64,000 bases of DNA from Vibrio sp. HDW18 (GTDB lineage: Bacteria; Pseudomonadota; Gammaproteobacteria; Enterobacterales; Vibrionaceae): contig NZ_CP049914.1 of assembly GCF_011306175.1 (NCBI RefSeq), forward strand, positions 535,488 through 599,487, in the 5' to 3' direction. This document shows positions 20,089-29,483 of this stretch, piece by piece. Within the stretch, counting starts at the first letter, position 1. Every line of letters begins with the position of its first letter. A program made the translations under genes and the position numbers. Under the pieces are notes generated by a model that was not told the DNA's origin, did no database searches, and was given only the letters and a program-made list of their open reading frames with translations.

Positions 20089-20940
20089 ATGCTTAAACAC
20101 CAGCACCAGTTTCGCCTAAAACCAATGGCGACGGTGCTTGGTGTGACGCGAAGTGGGTATTATGCCTGGCGAAAATCAAGCAAGAAACCAAGTGCTCGCT
20201 TACTCAAGCAACACTGCCGTGATGAGCAAATCAAAGCAATGTTTGACCAGAGCAAGGAGCGTTCAGGTGCTCGGCGTATTCAAGTCGATCTCGCAGAAGA
20301 GGGAGAATGCGCGGATCTAAAAACCATCATAAACAGCATGACAAGGCAGAATTTAGTGGCTAAAGCCGCACGTAAGTTTAAAACAACCACTGACAGCGGT
20401 CACCAGCTTCCAGTAGCGCCAAACCTACTACAACAGAACTTCGATGCCACCAGTCCGAACCAAAAATGGGTCGGTGATATCACGTACCTGATGACAAGCG
20501 AAGGCTGGTTATATCTGGCGGTGATTATCGATTTGTATTCACGCGCAGTAATTGGCTGGTCGATGAATAATCGCATGACCGCTAAACTGGCTTGTGATGC
20601 GTTGACGATGGCGTTATTTCGTCGTGGGTCTCCAAAGGGCGTGATCGTTCATAGCGACCGCGGCAGCCAATATTGTTCACATGCATATCGAGATATTATT
20701 GAAAAACATGAACTTATCCAAAGTATGAGCCGAAAAGCCTGCTGCTGGGACAATGCCTGTGCAGAAAGCTTCTTCCATTCACTGAAGGTCGAAGCCATTC
20801 AGTACGAGCCAATCATGGACAGGGAAACCATGAAACAAACCGTGTTTGAGTACATAGAAGTTGATTACAACAAAACGAGAAGGCATAGTTCACTTGGCTA
20901 TTTAAGCCCTGAGAATTTTGAATTGAAAAACAGTGCTTAG
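20089..20940 (+). CDS. IS3-family OrfB transposase (DDE)
   Basis: 283 residues with the retroviral-integrase-like core. The first Asp is in WVGDITYL, the second in VIVHSDRGSQY and the Glu in CAESFFHSLK, followed by RRHSSLGYLSPENFE at the end. All catalytic residues are present, so the element may be active. It lies in the -1 frame relative to OrfA. Confidence 0.92.
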   Translation: MLKHQHQFRLKPMATVLGVTRSGYYAWRKSSKKPSARLLKQHCRDEQIKAMFDQSKERSGARRIQVDLAEEGECADLKTIINSMTRQNLVAKAARKFKTTTDSGHQLPVAPNLLQQNFDATSPNQKWVGDITYLMTSEGWLYLAVIIDLYSRAVIGWSMNNRMTAKLACDALTMALFRRGSPKGVIVHSDRGSQYCSHAYRDIIEKHELIQSMSRKACCWDNACAESFFHSLKVEAIQYEPIMDRETMKQTVFEYIEVDYNKTRRHSSLGYLSPENFELKNSA

Positions 20941-20970
20941 TTAAGTGTCCTGAGTTAACGGATCAGATCA

Positions 20971-21212
20971 TGGTTTGATATTGGGGAAATACTGTTATCG
21001 ATAATATATTCGATAGATATTTCCGGACGGCTAATTACTACTTCTGTTATATGTGCAACCCTTGCAAATTGAGGTCCATCACCATTTGTTTCTGTAACCA
21101 ACAGTGCAGGATACTTTTTGATTTTGGATACATCAATCTGACCGTTAACGAAAAATTCATTCGATACAGGATCGCTTTCACTCACATAAAAACGACCATA
21201 CCAAATCAGCAT
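20971..21212 (-). pseudogene. Cassette gene cut by the IS3 element
   Basis: An 80-codon open frame starting ATG at 21212 (MLIWYGRFYVSESD) runs into the IS3 right end, so its 3' end and its attC are gone. No family recognised; looks soluble. Upstream DNA to 21310 matches the ends of the gene-free cassettes at 39611 and 47372. This is the last cassette of the array. Confidence 0.5.
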
Positions 21213-21310
21213 CAGGAAAAACCAAAAGCCAAATTGTGCAGCTTGAACGATAAAGGCTGAATTTTCAGAACCTTGTGCGTGAATTTTTGATGATTTTTCC
21301 TGAGAGAAAC

Positions 21311-21430
21311 TAACGCCCGCTTAAGGGGCAGACAACGCTACTACCAACTTTCCGCATAACACCATAAGCACGAAACCAAACGCATGATAAAAATGCCACG
21401 CGTTGGCTGTCCCTCTTGAAGCGTTTGTTA
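21311..21430 (-). repeat. attC 1 (type B)
   Basis: Starts TAACGCCCGCTTAAGGGGCAG and ends GCGTTTGTTA. First complete attC from the left; serves the doc cassette. Confidence 0.95.
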
Positions 21431-21433
21431 TGT

Positions 21434-21835
21434 TTAGAGAGCTGAATTTTGTTCTTTTGCGTATTGTGCGTAGAGAATGTCGGCAAAATCTGTTTCGTTG
21501 ATAATGCCGATAACAAGATCTCGAACTGCATCCGCAAGTAAATCATTTTCCTGCGTAAGCTCAAAATCGTTAAGTGATAAATATTCAAGTGCCACAGCCA
21601 AACCTGTCCGTTTGTTCGCATCAGGTAGCGCATGTGAAACCGCTATACAAGCAGTGTATTTAGCAGCGATTTCAAAAACATCATCCAGTCCTTCATAAAC
21701 GATGGCATTATCGATTCGACCTAATGCCCCCTGAAGCTTGGGAATATCAACTGCTCCTTTCATTCCTGGTTCTGTTTTTAGGATGAAAGCATTAATTTCG
21801 ATCACTCGCTCAAAAGGAAAACAGATGATATCCAT
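21434..21835 (-). CDS. doc: Doc-family toxin (Fic fold)
   Basis: 133 residues. The Fic/Doc motif HALPDANKRTG (residues 68-78) holds His68 and the phosphate-binding NKR. Doc phosphorylates EF-Tu and stops translation. The ATG overlaps the antitoxin stop by one base (TAATG), the usual coupling in these pairs. Such modules carry their own promoter and are thought to stabilise cassette arrays. Confidence 0.88.
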   Translation of the reverse strand: MDIICFPFERVIEINAFILKTEPGMKGAVDIPKLQGALGRIDNAIVYEGLDDVFEIAAKYTACIAVSHALPDANKRTGLAVALEYLSLNDFELTQENDLLADAVRDLVIGIINETDFADILYAQYAKEQNSAL

Positions 21836-22005
21836 TACATATCAGCCAATTTAGTGAATGTCTTCTGATGAGTACGCAAAGCAAGTTTAGTTTCAGACTT
21901 CACAATTTGACGACCAGCATCACCAGTCAAATCAAGTTTTTTACTAGCCTTAATTTTCGGTCTTTCAACAGCATAAACGCCGTAAGCTTCAACTTTTCGA
22001 TTCAT
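21835..22005 (-). CDS. Antitoxin partner of Doc
   Basis: 56 residues starting MNRKVEAYGVYAVERPKI. The frame is open to 22128 but that part is attC read through; the ATG at 22005 is the sensible start. No clear Phd DNA-binding domain: it is shorter than Phd (~73) and is called antitoxin from its place and its overlap with doc. Confidence 0.65.
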   Translation of the reverse strand: MNRKVEAYGVYAVERPKIKASKKLDLTGDAGRQIVKSETKLALRTHQKTFTKLADM

Positions 22006-22065
22006 ATCACACCAACTATCAATAAAGGTTAGGCCGATTATAGCCCCAAAACGTGATAAAAAATA

Positions 22066-22187
22066 TAACGCCCGCCTAAGGGGCTGGCAACGCATACCAC
22101 TAAACTCAATCACAACAACCGAAACCACCGCGGCTCAATGGGACTGGAAACGCCACGCGTTGATAGTCCCTCTTGAGGCGTTTGTTA
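22066..22187 (-). repeat. attC 2 (type A)
   Basis: VCR consensus; downstream of the VOC gene that ends nine bases before it on the minus strand. Confidence 0.95.
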
Positions 22188-22195
22188 TGTGCGTG

Positions 22196-22609
22196 CTATT
22201 GGTGAGCCCTGTTCAGTTGCAATAAATCCCATTTGTTTCCATAAAGATCTTGGAACACAACCACTGTCCCATACTCTTCTACTCGTGGTTCTTCGTTGAA
22301 AACAACACCCTTGGCCTTCATCAACTCATAATCTCGCCAGAAGTCATTCGGTTGTAGAAACAGAAAAACACGACCTCCAGTCTGATTACCTACAAATTGA
22401 GCTTGCTCTTCGGTACTTGCTTGAGCAAGAAGTAGGTTCGTTCCATTCGAGTTTGGCGGCGAAACTTGAACCCAACGTTTACCACCACCCAAATCGGTAT
22501 CTTCAACCAAACTAAACTGAAGCTTTTTTGTATAGAACTCAATGGCATCATCGTAGTTTTCTACGACAAGTGCGATATTGCCGATTTGCTGTTGAACGAC
22601 TTTAGACAT
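22196..22609 (-). CDS. VOC-family (glyoxalase/bleomycin-resistance fold) protein
   Basis: 137 residues, two beta-alpha-beta-beta-beta repeats: NIALVVENYDDAIEFY at the start and VVVFQDLYGNKWDLLQL at the end. Members bind a metal and act as lyases, dioxygenases or drug-binding proteins; the substrate here is unknown. Single-gene cassette. Confidence 0.8.
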   Translation of the reverse strand: MSKVVQQQIGNIALVVENYDDAIEFYTKKLQFSLVEDTDLGGGKRWVQVSPPNSNGTNLLLAQASTEEQAQFVGNQTGGRVFLFLQPNDFWRDYELMKAKGVVFNEEPRVEEYGTVVVFQDLYGNKWDLLQLNRAHQ

Positions 22610-22673
22610 GCTGCCTTCTCAATATTTCAAAAGTCGGATTCTACACTACTTCGAAATTTTTCGAGAAAACACA

Positions 22674-22796
22674 TAACGCCCGCCTAAGGGGCTGGCAACG
22701 CATTACCACTAAACTCAAACACAACAACCGAAACCACCGCGGCTCAATGGGACTGGAAACGCTACGCGTTGACAGTCCCTCTTGAGGCGTTTGTTA
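22674..22796 (-). repeat. attC 3 (type A)
   Basis: VCR consensus. Its last three bases (TTA) are the higA stop codon TAA. The identical gene at 30030 has a type B site instead. Confidence 0.95.
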
Positions 22797-23111
22797 TGTA
22801 CGTGCGCTTTGTTCCAGCGAAACAAACAACGGCTTTACAAACTTTGCTTCTTCTTGATAACGATTTCTCGTATCCCAAAGATCAACTGCATGTTGAATGT
22901 TAAGCCAAAATTCTGGTGTATTACCTAATGCCGCGGCTAACTTGATTGCTACCGGAGCTGTTAACACTCCGCCATTAATCAAATTACTCACCGTATTTCT
23001 GTGTACACCCATAGCTTCAGCGAGCGCTTTTGATGTGATGCCCATTGGTTCAAGAAATTCAACTTTTAACATTTCCCCAACGCTAACTGGACGACGTTTT
23101 GTCTTACGCAT
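22794..23111 (-). CDS. higA: HigA antitoxin, orphaned copy
   Basis: 105 residues, HTH_3/HigA family: SKALAEAMGVHRNTVSNLIN is the helix-turn-helix (residues ~27-46). It matches the protein at 30030-30347 at all but one residue and looks like V. cholerae HigA-1. The upstream toxin gene has lost its start through an IS66 insertion, so this copy is an antitoxin without its toxin and without the original promoter. Confidence 0.88.
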   Translation of the reverse strand: MRKTKRRPVSVGEMLKVEFLEPMGITSKALAEAMGVHRNTVSNLINGGVLTAPVAIKLAAALGNTPEFWLNIQHAVDLWDTRNRYQEEAKFVKPLFVSLEQSART

Positions 23112-23121
23112 AGTCGTTACC

Positions 23122-23250
23122 TCAATACTTATGTGGGTCTAAGTAAGTATTTAGTGCAACACCATCAACCCACTGAAAAATCAAACGATACTGTTTGTTC
23201 ACTCGAATTGAACACCAACCTTTAAGATTTCCTTCAAGATGTTCAAAACG
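23122..23250 (-). pseudogene. higB: higB toxin, 5' part removed by IS66
   Basis: Only about the last 42 codons remain (matching residues ~54-95 of the intact copy at 30358). Identity to the intact gene stops at TTCAAAACG, where the IS66-A end GTAAGCGCC begins. No start codon is left. Confidence 0.9.
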
Positions 23251-23324
23251 TAAGCGCCTATTTAAACCCACCTACCAATAACTCAGCATTCTAGGCATAG
23301 TGATTTCGCAACCAAGGAGTCACT

Positions 23325-23633
23325 ATGAACCAATCGAACAAAACTCAGTTTTGGGCAGAAATCATTGAGCAACAGAGCCAAACTGAGTTATCCATTGTCG
23401 CGTTTTGCAAGGCAAACCAACTGACGGTAAATACCTTTTACTACTGGCGCAAAAAGCTTTACGGGGGCGAACAGCAACAAGTGGTGCATCCTGTCCTGAT
23501 AGAAGATAGCCCGAAAAGCATAGGGGAACGCCAGTCGGTTATGCTTTCACTACCAACAGGAATGACCGTTGAATTTCCCGCTAACATGCCAGCACACCAA
23601 ATCCAAAACTGGTTACAGGCTCTGACGTGTTAA
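23325..23633 (+). CDS. tnpA: IS66 TnpA (OrfA)
   Basis: 102 residues; transposase accessory protein with an N-terminal helix-turn-helix (FCKANQLTVNTFYYWRKKL). AAGGAG precedes the ATG. Its end overlaps tnpB. Confidence 0.88.
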   Translation: MNQSNKTQFWAEIIEQQSQTELSIVAFCKANQLTVNTFYYWRKKLYGGEQQQVVHPVLIEDSPKSIGERQSVMLSLPTGMTVEFPANMPAHQIQNWLQALTC

Positions 23634-23974
23634 CACCGAACTTGGGTATTTACCTGGTCTCGGGCATAACTGACATGCGCAAGTCTATTGATGGCTTGTC
23701 ATTGATTGTGGCTGATGTGTTGGAAATGGATCCGTTCAGTGAAGCCTGGTTTATCTTCTGCAACCGCGGCCGAGACAAAATTAAGATCTTGTTCTGGGAT
23801 ACTAATGGTTTTTGGCTTTATTACCGCCGACTGGAGAAAGGTCGTTTTAAATGGCCTAAACCCAATGCATCTGGTCATATCGCTATCTCCAGACAGCAAC
23901 TTCAATGGTTACTCTCTGGGCTTAATCTGGAACACCCAAAAGCTCACCAGCCCTTATATGGCATTGAAGTGTGA
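23627..23974 (+). CDS. tnpB: IS66 TnpB (OrfB)
   Basis: 115 residues, IS66 Orf2 family: GITDMRKSIDGL near the start and RGRDKIKILFWDTNGFWLYY in the middle. GTG start inside the tnpA end. Needed for IS66 transposition, exact role unknown. Confidence 0.9.
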   Translation: MLTPNLGIYLVSGITDMRKSIDGLSLIVADVLEMDPFSEAWFIFCNRGRDKIKILFWDTNGFWLYYRRLEKGRFKWPKPNASGHIAISRQQLQWLLSGLNLEHPKAHQPLYGIEV

Positions 23975-24063
23975 GCCAATACCATGATCGTGATAAAGGG
24001 CTTGAACGATCCTTTTACCCTGTCAGACTAACGGCATAATCCTGACCAAGAGCAGCCTGACTG

Positions 24064-25568
24064 ATGAATCACCTTCCTGACGACGTAGAACAACTGAAAG
24101 CGATGCTGTTAGCGCTTCAGGAAGAAAACAAAGCGAAGGACAAGCAACTACAGGCCCAGCAAGAAGAAATGGCTGAGCTTAAAACACGGGTGGAACTTCT
24201 GCTTGAGCAACTCAACCTCAGTAAATCCAAACGGTTCTCTTCCCAGAGTGAAAAGGTGGTTAAAGGTACCTTCAATGAAGCCGAGCAGCAAAATGCACTG
24301 CACAAACCTGAGCCAGCTCATCATAAAAAAGGACGTAAACCGCTACCTGAAGAGCTGGAGCGAGAAGTTCAGGTTCACACTGCGAATGTTGTGGGCACGA
24401 ATTACATAAATGTGGGGTAGAAACCTCTGAAGAGCTGAAGATCATCCCTCAGAAAATCAGTGTGATCCGCCATGAACGAACCAAATATGCCTGCCGTCAG
24501 TGTGAACATACCGAAACCAGCAGCAAGATCGTCACAGCCCCCAAACCCGCTAGCATGATCCCGAAAAGTATCGGTTGTCCAGAAACCTTCGCCGCCATCG
24601 TTACTGCCAAATACGTTGATGCGCTACCGCTGTACCGTCAGGTTGATATTCTTAAGCGAGGCGACATCGATATTAGCCGAGGTACGCTGGCCAACTGGTG
24701 TGTTCAGCTAGGGAACAAAGTTGACGTCATTATCGACCAGATGAAAGCCCGCTTGTTATCTGAAAGCTTAATCTGCGCAGACGAAACCACGGTACAGGTA
24801 CTGTCAGAGCCAGGGAAAACAGCGCAAAGCAAGTCCTATATGTGGGTCTATCGCAGTGGCGAGTTCCATAAGTTACCAGTGGTTATCTATGATTATCAGC
24901 CAGGGCGCGGGGCAAACTGTCTCAACACCTTCCTTGGTGATTACTCTGGTTATCTGTTGTCGGATGGGTATCCTGCATATGACACTCTTAAAAATGTCAC
25001 GCAAGCGGGTTGCATGGCTCATGCAAGACGTAAGTTTACCGATGCACAAAAAGCTCAACCGACCAAGAAAGTTGGCCGTGTAGAAAAAGCGCTAAACTAT
25101 ATCGGTAAGCTTTACGGTATAGAACGGGAGATTAGAGCACTAAGTCCAGAAAATCGGCGACAGATAAGGCAACAAAAAGCCAAGCCTATACTCGATGAGT
25201 TCCATAAATGGTTGGTCGGGGTCAAGGAAACACAACTACCGAAAGGCAAGCTCGGGATCGCCATCAACTATGCGATAAACCAGTGGCCAAAACTTCTTAC
25301 GTATCTTGAAGACGGTAATATCAGCATCGATAATAACGTGACTGAGAGAGATGTACGTCCGTTTACCACGGGGCGCAAAAATTGGATGTTCTCAACTTCA
25401 GTAGACGAAGCAAAGGCCAGTGCAAACCTCTATAGTCTGGTCATGACTTGCCGTGCAAACGACATCAATCCCTACTTCTACTTCGTGCACCTGTTCAGAG
25501 AGTTACCGAAGCGTTCACCAAGCGATGATTTAACTGATCTTATGCCATGGAATGTAGGAATCAGCTAG
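24064..25568 (+). pseudogene. tnpC: IS66 TnpC transposase with frameshift
   Basis: Two frames: 24064-24420 (N-terminal coiled coil) and 24462-25568 (catalytic part). Reading -1 near 24383 restores a zinc-binding stretch (CCGHELHKCG) and joins them. Catalytic Asp in ICADETTVQV, Asp in LSDGYPAYD and Glu in NNVTERDVRP are present. The same frameshift is in copy 2, so it predates the duplication. No obvious slippery heptamer at the junction. Confidence 0.82.
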
Positions 25569-25604
25569 GCTGAATACAGTCTCACTGGTTAACTAGGCGC
25601 TTAC

Positions 25605-26340
25605 ACCTGTACCGTGGTTTCGTCTGCGCAGATTAAGCTTTCAGATAACAAGCGGGCTTTCATCTGGTCGATAATGACGTCAACTTTGTTCCCTAGCTGA
25701 ACACACCAGTTGGCCAGCGTACCTCGGCTAATATCGATGTCGCCTCGCTTAAGAATATCAACCTGACGGTACAGCGGTAGCGCATCAACGTATTTGGCAG
25801 TAACGATGGCGGCGAAGGTTTCTGGACAACCGATACTTTTCGGGATCATGCTAGCGGGTTTGGGGGCTGTGACGATCTTGCTGCTGGTTTCGGTATGTTC
25901 ACACTGACGGCAGGCATATTTGGTTCGTTCATGGCGGATCACACTGATTTTCTGAGGGATGATCTTCAGCTCTTCAGAGGTTTCTACCCCACATTTATGT
26001 AATTCGTGCCCACAACATTCGCAGTGTGAACCTGAACTTCTCGCTCCAGCTCTTCAGGTAGCGGTTTACGTCCTTTTTTATGATGAGCTGGCTCAGGTTT
26101 GTGCAGTGCATTTTGCTGCTCGGCTTCATTGAAGGTACCTTTAACCACCTTTTCACTCTGGGAAGAGAACCGTTTGGATTTACTGAGGTTGAGTTGCTCA
26201 AGCAGAAGTTCCACCCGTGTTTTAAGCTCAGCCATTTCTTCTTGCTGGGCCTGTAGTTGCTTGTCCTTCGCTTTGTTTTCTTCCTGAAGCGCTAACAGCA
26301 TCGCTTTCAGTTGTTCTACGTCGTCAGGAAGGTGATTCAT
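25605..26340 (-). pseudogene. tnpC: IS66 TnpC, truncated copy
   Basis: Same sequence and same frameshift as copy 1 but ends at ICADETTVQV, the first catalytic Asp; the rest is missing. Cannot make transposase. Confidence 0.88.
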
Positions 26341-26429
26341 CAGTCAGGCTGCTCTTGGTCAGGATTATGCCGTTAGTCTGACAGGGTAAAAGGATCGTTC
26401 AAGCCCTTTATCACGATCATGGTATTGGC

Positions 26430-26777
26430 TCACACTTCAATGCCATATAAGGGCTGGTGAGCTTTTGGGTGTTCCAGATTAAGCCCAGAGAGTAACCATT
26501 GAAGTTGCTGTCTGGAGATAGCGATATGACCAGATGCATTGGGTTTAGGCCATTTAAAACGACCTTTCTCCAGTCGGCGGTAATAAAGCCAAAAACCATT
26601 AGTATCCCAGAACAAGATCTTAATTTTGTCTCGGCCGCGGTTGCAGAAGATAAACCAGGCTTCACTGAACGGATCCATTTCCAACACATCAGCCACAATC
26701 AATGACAAGCCATCAATAGACTTGCGCATGTCAGTTATGCCCGAGACCAGGTAAATACCCAAGTTCGGTGTTAACAC
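26430..26777 (-). CDS. tnpB: IS66 TnpB, copy in element A2
   Basis: Protein identical to 23627-23974. Could still act in trans for other IS66-A copies. Confidence 0.88.
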   Translation of the reverse strand: MLTPNLGIYLVSGITDMRKSIDGLSLIVADVLEMDPFSEAWFIFCNRGRDKIKILFWDTNGFWLYYRRLEKGRFKWPKPNASGHIAISRQQLQWLLSGLNLEHPKAHQPLYGIEV

Positions 26778-27079
26778 GTCAGAGCCTGTAACCAGTTTTG
26801 GATTTGGTGTGCTGGCATGTTAGCGGGAAATTCAACGGTCATTCCTGTTGGTAGTGAAAGCATAACCGACTGGCGTTCCCCTATGCTTTTCGGGCTATCT
26901 TCTATCAGGACAGGATGCACCACTTGTTGCTGTTCGCCCCCGTAAAGCTTTTTGCGCCAGTAGTAAAAGGTATTTACCGTCAGTTGGTTTGCCTTGCAAA
27001 ACGCGACAATGGATAACTCAGTTTGGCTCTGTTGCTCAATGATTTCTGCCCAAAACTGAGTTTTGTTCGATTGGTTCAT
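26771..27079 (-). CDS. tnpA: IS66 TnpA, copy in element A2
   Basis: Protein identical to 23325-23633; overlaps tnpB in the same way. Confidence 0.88.
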   Translation of the reverse strand: MNQSNKTQFWAEIIEQQSQTELSIVAFCKANQLTVNTFYYWRKKLYGGEQQQVVHPVLIEDSPKSIGERQSVMLSLPTGMTVEFPANMPAHQIQNWLQALTC

Positions 27080-27223
27080 AGTGACTCCTTGGTTGCGAAA
27101 TCACTATGCCTAGAATGCTGAGTTATTGGTAGGTGGGTTTAAAGTAAACGCGTCATAAACCCCACATTCTAATCAATCTCGGTACGCCCTAAGATCAAAC
27201 CTCAAACTACAAGGAGATCTGAA

Positions 27224-27544
27224 ATGGCAAAGCGGCGTACCGACCAAGAATGGCAAACCCTGTTCGAGCAATACGAATCCAGTCAACTCTCTCAGCGTGT
27301 GTTCTGCGAGCGCCATGATCTGAGTCTTTCGACCTTCTACGCAAAGCGTCAACAATTGCATTGCTCTGGGCAATCTCAAGCAGGTGGCTTTATCAAAGCG
27401 GAAGTCGTTGAAAAAACGACACGCTACCAGATGACTCAAACACCGATTGCCAACATGACATTATTTATTAATGACGTTGAACTCAGCATCCCCCAGGGAA
27501 CACCTGCCTCGTATCTGGCAGAGTTAATCGGAGCACTGTCATGA
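27224..27544 (+). CDS. tnpA: IS66 TnpA, element B
   Basis: 106 residues, helix-turn-helix accessory protein (FCERHDLSLSTFYAKRQQL). AAGGAG ribosome site; its stop overlaps the tnpB ATG (ATGA). Confidence 0.88.
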   Translation: MAKRRTDQEWQTLFEQYESSQLSQRVFCERHDLSLSTFYAKRQQLHCSGQSQAGGFIKAEVVEKTTRYQMTQTPIANMTLFINDVELSIPQGTPASYLAELIGALS

Positions 27545-27894
27545 AACGAATGCTGAGTGCTCCGAATGTTTACCTGTATCGGGAGTTTGTGGATTTTAGA
27601 AAGTCCATCAATGGTCTGGCGGCGATTATTGAATCTGAAACCGACTTACCATTAGGAAGCGGTGCGCTGTTCCTGTTTATCAATAAACAACGCGACAAAA
27701 TCAAAGTCTTGTATTGGGATAAAACGGGCTTCGCTCTGTGGTATAAAAGATTGGAAAAAGCCAAATTCAAATGGCCCACTCAAGAGAAAAAACAGGTATA
27801 CACCCTGACTCAATTTGACTTAGACAGACTGTTATCGGGCTTCACGATAATCGGCCATAAACCGATAAAAATAGACAATATTACAATGAGTTAA
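27541..27894 (+). CDS. tnpB: IS66 TnpB, element B
   Basis: 117 residues: FVDFRKSINGLAAII, then NKQRDKIKVLYWDKTGFALW, the signature of IS66 Orf2. Confidence 0.9.
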   Translation: MKRMLSAPNVYLYREFVDFRKSINGLAAIIESETDLPLGSGALFLFINKQRDKIKVLYWDKTGFALWYKRLEKAKFKWPTQEKKQVYTLTQFDLDRLLSGFTIIGHKPIKIDNITMS

Positions 27895-27953
27895 TCTCGA
27901 TAAAAGTCAGTTACACCAAGCCTTAGAGTGGCGTTTTTAGTATAATAAATGCC

Positions 27954-29483
27954 ATGAAAAAGACGCCCGATATTAACCCAGAAAGCCAAGACATCGCCGA
28001 GCTTCAAGCTATGGTGAAAGCGTTGATGTCGGAGAAAAAGGAGTGGCAACAAGAGCGCCAATCCTTAATTGAGCAATTTAAGCTCGCTCTTGACCGCCAG
28101 TTCGCCAAACGCTCAGAAGCGTTAAAACCTTATAATGAAGCACAGGGTGACCTCTTCAATGAAGCGGAATGCGAAGCCGCTAAAGCTGAAGAGGAAGTTG
28201 TCACGACAACGACGACCACAAAACGCCGTGGTAAACGTCAACCACTGCCTAAAGACTTACCGCGTGAAATCCTCGTACTTGACCTTGATGAGCATGATAA
28301 GCAATGTCCTTGCTGTCAGCACACTCTCCATAAAGTCGGTGAAGACCGCAGTGAAAAGCTGGAGTTCACGCCAGCGGTGTTAAAAGTGTTGGAGGTTGTC
28401 CGCCCTAAATACGCTTGTCGTCAGTGCGAACAAAAAGCAGAGACGAGCCGTATTCACCAACAGCCTGCTCCAAAGAGCATCATCCCCAAAAGCTTCGCCA
28501 CTGAAAGCCTGCTTGCCAACATTATCCTCGGTAAATATCAGTATGCGCTACCGCTGTACCGCCAGGAAACCCTGTTCACCCAGTCGGGTATCGAGTTATC
28601 GAGAACCACGATGGCAAGATGGGTAATCCAGGTGAGTGAAAAGTTCAAACCGCTTTATCAAGCATTAAAAGCACACTTACTTGAGCAAGTGGCGGTTCAT
28701 GCTGATGAGACACCGCTCAATGTGCTCAAGGAAGACAAGCAATGTTACATGTGGCTATACTGCTCGGGGGCTGACTCGCCCGAAGCTACACTCCCTGACA
28801 TGAAAAACATCGTCTTGTTCGACTATCAAAACAGTCGTGCGAGAGCTTGTCCCGTGGGCTTCCTGGGCGACTACTCAGGTTATCTGCAAAGTGATGGCTA
28901 CGGTGCTTATGACGGATTAACCAAAGTTACCAATGTCGGCTGCTTCGCTCACGCACGTCGTAAGTTCATGGATGCGAAGAAGCTTCAAGGCAAAGGAAAA
29001 TCAGGTAAAGCGGATGTGGCGTTAGCAAAAATCCAAAAGCTGTATGCACTTGAATCCCGATTAAAACTCGCTTCGGTCGAAGAACGTTGGTCTGAGAGAC
29101 AATCCAATGCTAAACCCATGCTAGATGACCTCTATGACTGGTTAACCACGCAAAAAGTCATCGAATCGAGTCCTCTTGGAAAAGCCATCAAGTACACCCT
29201 GGGTCAGTGGCCTAAGCTGATACGCTATGTTGAAGATGGGCATTTATCTATCGACAACAACCGAGCGGAACGCGCAATTAAGTCATTGGTTATTGGGAGA
29301 AAAAACTGGTTGTTCGCCAACAATCCCAATGGTGCAGATGCCAGTGCGTTACTATACAGCATCATCGAGACAGCAAAAGCTAACGGGCTAATACTCTACG
29401 ATTACATGGTGAAATGTATGAAAGAGTTGGCAAAGTCAGAGCCTGATATCGACTCACTGCTTCCTTGGAACTTCTCACATTAA
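27954..29483 (+). CDS. tnpC: IS66 TnpC transposase, element B
   Basis: 509 residues, intact. N-terminal coiled coil, zinc-binding CPCCQHTL and CRQCEQ, then the DDE domain with Asp in VHADETPLNVL, Asp in LQSDGYGAYDG and Glu in NNRAERAIKSL. Element B therefore has all genes needed for transposition, unlike element A. Confidence 0.93.
   Translation: MKKTPDINPESQDIAELQAMVKALMSEKKEWQQERQSLIEQFKLALDRQFAKRSEALKPYNEAQGDLFNEAECEAAKAEEEVVTTTTTTKRRGKRQPLPKDLPREILVLDLDEHDKQCPCCQHTLHKVGEDRSEKLEFTPAVLKVLEVVRPKYACRQCEQKAETSRIHQQPAPKSIIPKSFATESLLANIILGKYQYALPLYRQETLFTQSGIELSRTTMARWVIQVSEKFKPLYQALKAHLLEQVAVHADETPLNVLKEDKQCYMWLYCSGADSPEATLPDMKNIVLFDYQNSRARACPVGFLGDYSGYLQSDGYGAYDGLTKVTNVGCFAHARRKFMDAKKLQGKGKSGKADVALAKIQKLYALESRLKLASVEERWSERQSNAKPMLDDLYDWLTTQKVIESSPLGKAIKYTLGQWPKLIRYVEDGHLSIDNNRAERAIKSLVIGRKNWLFANNPNGADASALLYSIIETAKANGLILYDYMVKCMKELAKSEPDIDSLLPWNFSH

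Larger units (their letters stand above)
19728..20970 (+). mobile_element. IS3-family insertion sequence
   Basis: 1243 bp. The ends are the inverted repeats TGATCTGATCC (19728-19738) and GGATCAGATCA (20960-20970), with TG/CA tips as usual for IS3, and further scattered matches inward (GGACAC at both ends). It carries orfA and orfB. No 3-5 bp target duplication is visible, so the insertion was followed by a deletion or recombination. It marks the join between chromosome and cassette array. Confidence 0.88.
23250..25604 (+). mobile_element. IS66-family element A, copy 1 (complete ends)
   Basis: 2355 bp. Left end GTAAGCGCCTATTTAAACC, right end GGTTAACTAGGCGCTTAC. Carries tnpA, tnpB and a frameshifted tnpC. 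The left flank is higB, the right flank is the interior of copy 2 tnpC; the two 8-bp flanks differ, so a simple insertion does not explain it. Confidence 0.9.
25605..27143 (-). mobile_element. IS66-family element A, copy 2 (truncated, split)
   Basis: Inverted partial copy of element A: complete tnpA and tnpB but tnpC is cut at the junction with copy 1 (25604/25605). Its outer end is separated by the IS66-B insertion; the last 11 bases TAGGCGCTTAC are at 29527-29537. Confidence 0.88.

Noticed and set aside
19725..20973. Target-site duplication for the IS3 element
   Set aside because: The bases outside the two ends (CTT and TGG) do not match, so no duplication can be claimed.
21310..21633. Open frame ending in attC-coded HNKRFKRDSQRVAF-type residues, also at 32579, 32997, 47453 and 58875
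   Set aside because: These are attC sites or genes read in another frame; the shared tail is the attC sequence itself, not a protein family.
23242..25612. Target duplication for IS66-A copy 1
   Set aside because: Left flank TTCAAAAC and right flank ACCTGTAC differ; the copy is not a simple insertion in its present place.
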